The translations under genes were made by a program, and so were the position numbers. A stretch of 29,943 nucleotides of DNA. It comes from Thermoproteota archaeon. GTDB taxonomy: Archaea > Thermoproteota > Methanomethylicia > Methanomethylicales > B66-G16. Under the pieces are notes generated by a model, which was not told the DNA's origin, made no database searches, and saw only the letters and a list, made by a program, of their open reading frames with translations. Below, piece by piece: positions 24,824 through 29,943 of this stretch. The DNA is taken from assembly GCA_003649085.1 (NCBI GenBank), contig QMQV01000008.1, positions 1-29,943 on the forward strand, read 5' to 3'. How positions within the stretch are numbered: position 1 is the first letter of the stretch; each line of letters opens with the position of its first letter.

Positions 24824-25927
24824 ATGGTTAAAATGCCTAAGGTCAAGTTAGCTGTTGTATACAGTGACCGTTACTTAGACTACAACTTGGGGAAAACGCA
24901 TCCGCTGCAACAAATTCGCGTAAAATTAGCTGTAGAGGAGATGGAGAAACGCAACTTCTTCAACAAGGGAGCATCTATAGTTGAGCCCAGGGAAGCATCT
25001 ATTGAAGAGCTTAAGCTTTTCCACGATGAGGACTACATAAACTACGTTAAGAAGGCAAGCGAGAGAGGAGAAGGCTTCTTAGATTATGGCGATACCCCTG
25101 CTTTCAAAGGATGTTACGAAGCTTCCTCCCTAATTGTAGGAGGCACATTAAAAGCAGTCGAGCTTGTCTTAAACAACGAAGCTGAGCATTCAATGAACCT
25201 AGCTGGAGGCTTACACCACGCTCATCCAGAAAGCGCATCAGGCTTTTGCATATTTAACGACCCAGCAATAGCGATTTCATACCTCTTAAATAGGAAGGGT
25301 GTTAAGCGGGTAATGTACTTAGACGTCGATGCGCATCATGGAGATGGGGTCATGTACGGCTTTTACAGGGATCCAAGAATCCTACACGTGGATTTTCACG
25401 AAGACGGTAGATACCTCTTTCCGGGGACAGGCTTTATAGAGGAAAACGGGGCGGGCGACGCCATCGGGCTTAAAGTCAACATACCATTTAAGCCATACAC
25501 AGGAGATGACGTTTTCATAGCAGCTTTTGATAGAATAGTGCCTAAATGCGTTGAGCTATTTAAACCAGAGTACATAATTGTGCAATTCGGCGTAGATGGG
25601 CATCGAGGAGATCCGCTAACACACCTATCTTATACAGCTAAGGCATACCATTACGCTATGACGCTAATTCACGAGCTCTCACATCGAATTTGTGATGGCA
25701 AGCTCACGGTACTAGGTGGTGGGGGCTACGATGTTAAGCGTACAGCAACCATATGGTCTATGGCCGCAGCTATTTTATTAGACTTGCCCAGGGAGGAATA
25801 CCTCGACATCTTAAACGTCGAAAGCTCTAAGTCGAGCAAAGTTATCCTGGACGAAATCGAAGGCATGTTGAATAAGCTTGAGGAATACACTGTGAAGATC
25901 TTGGAGCAAAAGGCAACCTCTCGGTGA
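24824..25927 (+). CDS. AcuC/HDAC-family deacetylase
   Basis: Zn-dependent deacetylase of the arginase-deacetylase fold, related to class I histone deacetylases and bacterial AcuC. Motifs: GGLHHAHPESASGFCIFNDPAIA (128-150, active-site His pair), YLDVDAHHGDGV (Zn ligands Asp169 and His171), QFGVDGHRGDPLTHL (third ligand Asp258), FPGTG and the Gly-rich GGGGYDV with the transition-state Tyr. All catalytic residues are present. Substrates may be acetylated proteins such as chromatin proteins or acetyl-CoA synthetase, or polyamines; the sequence does not decide. ATG 24824 or ATG 24833 can start it. The stop TGA overlaps the GTG start of the next gene, so the pair is translationally coupled. Confidence 0.9.
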   Translation: MVKMPKVKLAVVYSDRYLDYNLGKTHPLQQIRVKLAVEEMEKRNFFNKGASIVEPREASIEELKLFHDEDYINYVKKASERGEGFLDYGDTPAFKGCYEASSLIVGGTLKAVELVLNNEAEHSMNLAGGLHHAHPESASGFCIFNDPAIAISYLLNRKGVKRVMYLDVDAHHGDGVMYGFYRDPRILHVDFHEDGRYLFPGTGFIEENGAGDAIGLKVNIPFKPYTGDDVFIAAFDRIVPKCVELFKPEYIIVQFGVDGHRGDPLTHLSYTAKAYHYAMTLIHELSHRICDGKLTVLGGGGYDVKRTATIWSMAAAILLDLPREEYLDILNVESSKSSKVILDEIEGMLNKLEEYTVKILEQKATSR

Positions 25928-26565
25928 GTTCGTTGGAAGTAAGTAAGCGAAGTAAGATGAAGATAGCTTGGGGTATAACAGGAGCTGGCGATAGGCTCGA
26001 GGAATGTGTTAAGCTAATGAAAAGCTTAGCTGATAAATATAGAGATCGAGTTGAAGTCTACGCCTATATCTCAAAGTCAGGCGTAGTCGTGCTCAGACAT
26101 TATAGGTTATTGGATTACGTGAGGTCAAACTTTAAGACGTTTACAGAAATATCTGCTAATGAGCCATTTTTAGCTGGTCAGCTACAAAAAGGAGAATTCG
26201 AGTTCCTACTGATAATGCCAGCAACATCAAATACCGTAGCGAAATTAGCTGTTGGGATAGCGGATACCTTGTTAACGAACGCTGCAATAAGCGCGGTTAA
26301 AGCCTTTAAACCAGTTTACATCTTCCCCACAGATAGGGAAGAAGGCTTAATAACTACTAAGCTGCCAAACGGCAAAGAACTTGTCTTAAGAGTTAGAAAG
26401 GAAGATGCTGAAAATGTCAGAAAGCTACGTGAAATGGAGGGCTTCTACGTCTTAAACGACCCTAGAGAGGTTGAAAGCGTAATTGAAAAGCACCTCGAAG
26501 ACATCAATAGAAGAACTCTAAAGGACCTTCGTAGAGGGCAACCCACATCTCAACAAAAGCTTTGA
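25924..26565 (+). CDS. Archaeoflavoprotein (AfpA-like)
   Basis: FMN-binding electron-transfer protein of the flavoprotein/HFCD-like fold; AfpA of Archaeoglobus fulgidus is reduced by ferredoxin. The N-terminal KIAWGITGAGDRLEE and central LLIMPATSNTVAKLAVGIADTLLTNAA segments form the flavin site. The open frame begins at GTG 25924, overlapping the deacetylase stop as GTGA. ATG 25957 would start exactly at the conserved MKIAWGITG and may be the real start, which would remove an 11-residue basic leader. The C-terminal 62 nt overlap a convergent gene. A dihydromethanopterin-reductase-like (DmrB/DmrX) role is an alternative. Confidence 0.82.
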   Translation: MSSLEVSKRSKMKIAWGITGAGDRLEECVKLMKSLADKYRDRVEVYAYISKSGVVVLRHYRLLDYVRSNFKTFTEISANEPFLAGQLQKGEFEFLLIMPATSNTVAKLAVGIADTLLTNAAISAVKAFKPVYIFPTDREEGLITTKLPNGKELVLRVRKEDAENVRKLREMEGFYVLNDPREVESVIEKHLEDINRRTLKDLRRGQPTSQQKL

Positions 26566-27019
26566 TAAGCTCCTCGTTAAAGCCATTTGGCGTAACAAGC
26601 TTAGAGTATTTGAAAGGCAAGACTAAGCGGTAGTAGTGGTCGCCTTCCTCGATCTTAACCTTATCTTTAAAGCTTAAAGCGCTTAAAAATAAGTTGACTT
26701 CATCTAAGCTCATCGGGTAGCGCTTATGCTTTACCATCTTCAAGTAAAGCACGTCATCTTCTTTAACCCATATATCCTTTGACTTAAGCCTCAAATACTT
26801 CGTACTAAACCCCCTAATGGTATAAGCACAGCTATTGCCTGGAGCTAACCTGTAAATGTTAAGCTTCTTGCGCCTACCACCGTAGAAGATTATGGCTTTA
26901 ACATACTCAGCCAGTTTATGGCTTGGAAAACTAGGGTAAACACCTTTAGGCAAGGGAGCAACTTGAATACCCTTTATGCTAACCTCACGGTAAGGCTTAA
27001 GCACGAGATATGAGTTCAA
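26504..27019 (-). CDS. Protein of unknown function
   Basis: 171 residues, not recognised. It is basic, has no signal peptide or membrane segment, and is rich in alternating hydrophobic strands (KAIIFYGGRRKKLNIYRL, DDVLYLKMVKHKRY) with a C-terminal helix LIKAFVEMWVALY. Coding character is supported by the codon pattern shared with neighbours and a promoter-like TTTATAGGT at 27032-27040. The start is TTG 27019, or GTG 27004 if transcription begins about 26 nt after that TATA. The unusual feature is a 62-nt tail-to-tail overlap with the archaeoflavoprotein gene. No pair of Cys/His or other catalytic motif stands out. Confidence 0.65.
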   Translation of the reverse strand: MNSYLVLKPYREVSIKGIQVAPLPKGVYPSFPSHKLAEYVKAIIFYGGRRKKLNIYRLAPGNSCAYTIRGFSTKYLRLKSKDIWVKEDDVLYLKMVKHKRYPMSLDEVNLFLSALSFKDKVKIEEGDHYYRLVLPFKYSKLVTPNGFNEELIKAFVEMWVALYEGPLEFFY

Positions 27020-27218
27020 ACTCTTTTACACCTATAAACTGTTTTTGTGTTTAACAAATTTAACACTTACTCAAAACAAGTGAACAACTCCTTGAAGGTC
27101 TTATCCGATTTTATGCATAAGTAAAATAAAGCCACACCGTTGTTCAAACAAGGCATCTCATAGAAGCTTAAATTAGTTAATGAAAACTCCTAAAAAATCT
27201 GTTTACGTGTCATAGCAT

Positions 27219-27640
27219 ATGAGGTTTAAACTGTTTACAGAGGAAGACGCTAGGAAATACTTGTCTAGGCTAGCGAAGGATGCGCAGGTTCCTGAGCCTA
27301 AGCTTATCATAAGCGATGAGCCGTTCAAAAACCTTCCAAGTGATGTGGACTGGGATCGTCCAGCTTTCTATAGTAGAAAAGAGAAGGCGATATACATTAG
27401 GCCAAAAAAAGTCTTTCTCCAGCTGTTATCGCTCACGAGTTTGCACATTATCTTGCAGATATCAAGGGTGAAAGGAAGAGGATGCGAATGGGAGAATTTG
27501 GCGATATGGCTGTCTTAATGGATTTAAGCCATGTCTGCCTGCCGCCTCTTTGGCACATTCAAATACTTTACTTAGCTTTTCAAATTAGAAAAAGTGTCCG
27601 TAAACTTAAATTGCTATTGAGAAGGTTAAAGAAGTCTTAG
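27219..27640 (+). CDS. Small HExxH metalloprotease-like protein, frameshifted at A7
   Basis: In the first frame a 99-residue product ends at 27518, but its last third (from VFLQLLS) looks non-coding. In the -1 frame, entered at the A7 run 27404-27410, the sequence continues as KSLSPAVIAHEFAHYLAD, with a zinc-protease HExxH motif at 27434-27448, and stops at TAG 27638. The combined product is about 140 residues: an N-terminal part MRFKLFTEEDARKYLSRL, a strand IYIRPKK, the HEFAHYL helix and a basic tail. The setting C-CA-AAA-AAA-G is a classic -1 slippery heptamer in frame; a lost A or a sequencing error would look the same. ATG 27219 follows a TAAAAAATC element about 25 nt upstream, so it is likely leaderless. 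Confidence 0.75.
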
Positions 27641-27754
27641 CAAGTTTACTTATCTTAATGTTAGACAAGCCTCAGCTTTTCATATTTTAAAGGAAGCTTA
27701 AGTAACCTTTTTCAATTTTTAACGAATTATCATGCTGTTTTTGAATAAGGAAAA

Positions 27755-27763
27755 CTTTAAATC
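27755..27763 (+). promoter_or_regulatory. TATA box of the exchanger gene
   Basis: CTTTAAATC predicts transcription start near 27785, giving a short leader of about 12 nt before the TTG at 27797, with AAGGGG at 27784-27789 as Shine-Dalgarno. Confidence 0.4.
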
Positions 27764-27796
27764 TAGACATGTGCTTTGCTCTAAAGGGGCAAAAGC

Positions 27797-28828
27797 TTGT
27801 CGCTTCAGCTACTTGACATAGCGTTTCTCATAGCTAGCTTTGCAGTGATAATAGCTGGCTGCGAGCTCTTTGTAAACGGTATTGAAGCTCTAGGCGTCAG
27901 GCTTAAGCTTTCTCAAGGAGTTGTAGGCAGCGTTTTCGCGGTCATGGGCACAGCTATGCCTGAAAGCTCGATTCCAATAGTAGCGATCTTAGTTGCTTGG
28001 CTTTCAGGAGAAGAATCGATGGAAGTTGCCCATGAAATAGGCATAGGCGCAATACTTGGCGCGCCTTTCCTATTGGTCACAGCTGCCATGTGCGTTGGAG
28101 GAATAGGTGTTCTACTTGGCGTTGCTAAAAAACGCCGCAGTATCAAGCTCGAGCTCGATGAAAAAGCCATTGGCTTAAACTTAAGGTTCTTCTTCCTAGT
28201 CTACGCATTAGCGTTGGTTCCCGCGTTGTTAAGGCTTGGCGTCTTAAAGTGGGCTATTGTAGCCATATTGGTTGGGTGCTATGCATATTATGTTAAGCTC
28301 ACAACACAGGTAGGCGGTGAAGTAGCTGAACCTGAAGAACCCCCATATTTCTGCAGGTGGCTTAAGAAGGAGCATGAGTGGCCTTTAAAGCTCATATTAC
28401 CTCAAGTGATACTAGGTGTCTCGATGATTTTTGGTGGTGCTAGGCTTTTCGTCTACTCAATGGAACACATATCGCTTGCCCTTGGGGTATCGGCTGCCAT
28501 ATTATCGTTTGTGATAGCCCCCCTTGCTAAGGAGCTACCTGAACAATACGTGAGCGCATCTTGGTACCTAAGGAAGCGCGATACTCTCGCTATGTGCAAC
28601 GTCACTGGCGCGATGGTGTTTCAAAGCAGCTTATTGCCAGCTTTAGGCATAGCTGCTACGCCGTGGATCTTGGAGATGTCGATGGTAGGCAGCATCTTGA
28701 TATGCATAATCTTAGCCGCCTTGCTGTACGCGTTGTTGAAGATGAAGAGGATTAACGGCTACGTTTTAGTATGCTTAGGCGTTGTCTATGTAGCTTACAT
28801 AGGCTACATAGTTTCAACGACGTTTTAG
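27797..28828 (+). CDS. CaCA-superfamily cation exchanger (sodium/calcium type)
   Basis: 343-residue membrane protein with about ten helices and two related halves. The first alpha-repeat is GVVGSVFAVMGTAMPESSIPIVAI and the second is SAAILSFVIAPLAKELPEQYVSA; the acidic residue after each Pro (PESS, LPEQ) is the ion-binding position of the CaCA family. A cytosolic loop of about 30 residues (GGEVAEPEEPPYFCRWLKKEHEW) joins the halves. The transported pair (Na/Ca, H/Ca or K-dependent) is not readable. TTG start. It ends one base before the convergent elp3 stop. Confidence 0.85.
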   Translation: MSLQLLDIAFLIASFAVIIAGCELFVNGIEALGVRLKLSQGVVGSVFAVMGTAMPESSIPIVAILVAWLSGEESMEVAHEIGIGAILGAPFLLVTAAMCVGGIGVLLGVAKKRRSIKLELDEKAIGLNLRFFFLVYALALVPALLRLGVLKWAIVAILVGCYAYYVKLTTQVGGEVAEPEEPPYFCRWLKKEHEWPLKLILPQVILGVSMIFGGARLFVYSMEHISLALGVSAAILSFVIAPLAKELPEQYVSASWYLRKRDTLAMCNVTGAMVFQSSLLPALGIAATPWILEMSMVGSILICIILAALLYALLKMKRINGYVLVCLGVVYVAYIGYIVSTTF

Positions 28829-28829
28829 C

Positions 28830-29943
28830 TTAAAGCTGCTTAGCCATGTAAGGTCCTTTGCCTAAAAGCTCGTATCCATTAGCTTTAAAGTACTCCCTAA
28901 CGCCAACTCCAGGCAAGACAACTATCTTCTTAAAGCCATAATCTTCCCTAGCGATCCTCTCAGCTTCTTTGAGCAATTTAACGCCCCATCCTCTATGTTG
29001 CCACGCCTGATCCCATTTCTCGCCTATTGGCACTTGAAGCCCATAAACGTGGAGCTCCCTTATTATTGCGGCGTCCTTAACTTCCACGCGATGCGCTTTA
29101 TCGGATGGTATTCTCAACCTTATAAAGCCAATTAACACGTCTTTTTCAAAGTCTTCAGCTGAAATAAACTCTTCAATTCCATCGCTAGCTTCATAGCGTT
29201 CAGATCTTATCTCGACGTTCTTAACTTCGGATAACCTGCCTTTAATGGACAATAAGCCGACTTCACGACACCTAATACACTTACACTTAAACCCCTTTTC
29301 CTCAGCTCTCTTCTCCACGATTTCCCTCAAATTGCTCTTCTTAACTCCCGCTTCAATAATGTCGACCGGCACGTCTCTCTGGATTCTAGAGATTCTAACC
29401 CACCTTGGGATGTACTTGCAAGCTTCTGAAATGAGCTCAATAGCTTCCTCGTCGGTCATAGGCTTATACTCGCCATTAATCCACATCTCATAAAGCTTAG
29501 TGCCCTTAATCACTAAGGTTGGGTAGATCTTCAAGTAATCTGGCTTAAACCTAGGGTCTTGGAAGATTATCCTAAACATCTCCAAGTCCCTTTCAAGGCT
29601 GCTTCCAGGCAATCCAGGCATGATATGATATCCGACTTTAAAGCCGCAATCCTTCAAAATCCTAGTAGCTTCGATAGAGTCTTTTAAGCTATGACCTCTC
29701 TTAAGGCCTGCTAAAACATCTTCGTAAACTGTCTGTACGCCAACTTCAACTTTTGTGCCACCAAGCCTTAACATTAGGTCTGCATGAGACTCCTTAGCCC
29801 AGTCAGGCCTAGTTTCAAAAGTTACGCCAACGCACCTAATACTAGCATGCTGGTTTTTAGCGAGCGCATCTTCGATATTCACGTAGCTTGGAGGGTTGGG
29901 GTTTGGATAGCGGTTTAAGGCTTCGTAGCACATAGCCATAAAC
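28830..29943 (-). CDS. elp3: Elp3 tRNA uridine-34 modification enzyme (5' partial)
   Basis: Radical SAM plus GNAT enzyme that installs the carboxymethyl group on U34 of tRNA. The visible 370 residues start inside the radical SAM domain: the frame runs off the window, and the SAM-cluster cysteines lie beyond it, so the ATG at 29939 is internal. Present are VGVTFETRPDW, VGVQTVYEDVLAGLKRGH, GYHIMPGLPGSSLERDL, the zinc-type CKCIRCREVG and the acetyltransferase domain with the CoA loop QHRGWGVKLLKEAE. The N-terminal residues before YPNPNPPSYVNIEDA are missing. All visible catalytic regions are intact. Confidence 0.93.
   Translation of the reverse strand, partial: FMAMCYEALNRYPNPNPPSYVNIEDALAKNQHASIRCVGVTFETRPDWAKESHADLMLRLGGTKVEVGVQTVYEDVLAGLKRGHSLKDSIEATRILKDCGFKVGYHIMPGLPGSSLERDLEMFRIIFQDPRFKPDYLKIYPTLVIKGTKLYEMWINGEYKPMTDEEAIELISEACKYIPRWVRISRIQRDVPVDIIEAGVKKSNLREIVEKRAEEKGFKCKCIRCREVGLLSIKGRLSEVKNVEIRSERYEASDGIEEFISAEDFEKDVLIGFIRLRIPSDKAHRVEVKDAAIIRELHVYGLQVPIGEKWDQAWQHRGWGVKLLKEAERIAREDYGFKKIVVLPGVGVREYFKANGYELLGKGPYMAKQL

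Noticed and set aside
27140..27151. Short palindrome TTGTT-CA-AACAA in the gap before the HExxH gene
   Set aside because: Only 5-bp arms in AT-rich sequence, too far from the promoter and not repeated convincingly.
27405..27518. Last third of the zero-frame 99-codon product as a real C-terminus
   Set aside because: The -1 frame over the same bases encodes HEFAHYL and a longer coherent tail, so the zero frame here is out of phase.

Overview
The window reads as a compact chromosome segment of a probably thermophilic archaeon, most likely in the Thermoproteota/TACK range. The evidence is gene content: archaeal FEN-1 with a PCNA-binding tail, a PINA-type PIN-ATPase, Trm5, Elp3, a THUMP-SPOUT protein, an archaeoflavoprotein, an AOR-family tungsten oxidoreductase and an Lrp-type RAM protein. 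It also shows many TTG and GTG starts, TATA boxes about 25-35 nt before starts, and convergent genes that overlap at their stops. I see no rRNA, tRNA, CRISPR array, insertion sequence or phage gene, and no gap over 300 bases lacks a gene. The largest gap is about 200 bases, before position 27219. A phylum cannot be fixed from this sequence alone.

Layout. 1-2.0 kb: pyrC (5' cut off) overlapping pyrD. 2.0-5.2 kb: HflX GTPase, a UbiA/MenA-type prenyltransferase, a stand-alone RAM protein and a NagD-like HAD phosphatase. 5.2-9.3 kb: an MFS transporter, an FeS-containing HhH-GPD DNA glycosylase, a THUMP-SPOUT protein and a LysE-type exporter. 9.4-15.4 kb is a redox and metal-cofactor block: a radical SAM protein, the AOR, a MoaD-like sulfur carrier, a Re-citrate-synthase-like enzyme, a ferredoxin with an Asp in its first cluster motif, and a NifB-like radical SAM protein. 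15.4-20.5 kb is one run of minus-strand genes: birA, fen, bioY, PINA and trm5. 20.6-24.8 kb holds a giant secreted hydrolase/Asp-box protein with a broken dockerin. 24.8-29.9 kb holds an AcuC/HDAC-type deacetylase coupled to an archaeoflavoprotein, an unknown gene, a frameshifted HExxH protein, a CaCA-type exchanger and elp3 (5' cut off).

How the genes work together. The 9.4-15.4 kb block fits ferredoxin-linked aldehyde oxidation: AOR would use a tungstopterin whose dithiolene sulfur could come from the MoaD-like carrier, with the local ferredoxin as electron acceptor. The adjacent Re-citrate-synthase-like enzyme could take acetyl-CoA into the oxidative branch of the TCA cycle. NifB is out of place, because no nitrogenase gene is visible. 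In the birA-bioY block the HTH-containing BirA most likely represses bioY through a perfect inverted repeat that brackets the bioY TATA box.

The strongest items for follow-up are: (1) the dockerin split by one extra base in a G5 run; (2) the HExxH gene split exactly at an A7 slippery heptamer; (3) the archaeal BirA operator; (4) the NifB-like protein beside a tungstoenzyme locus; and (5) the Re-citrate synthase candidate.
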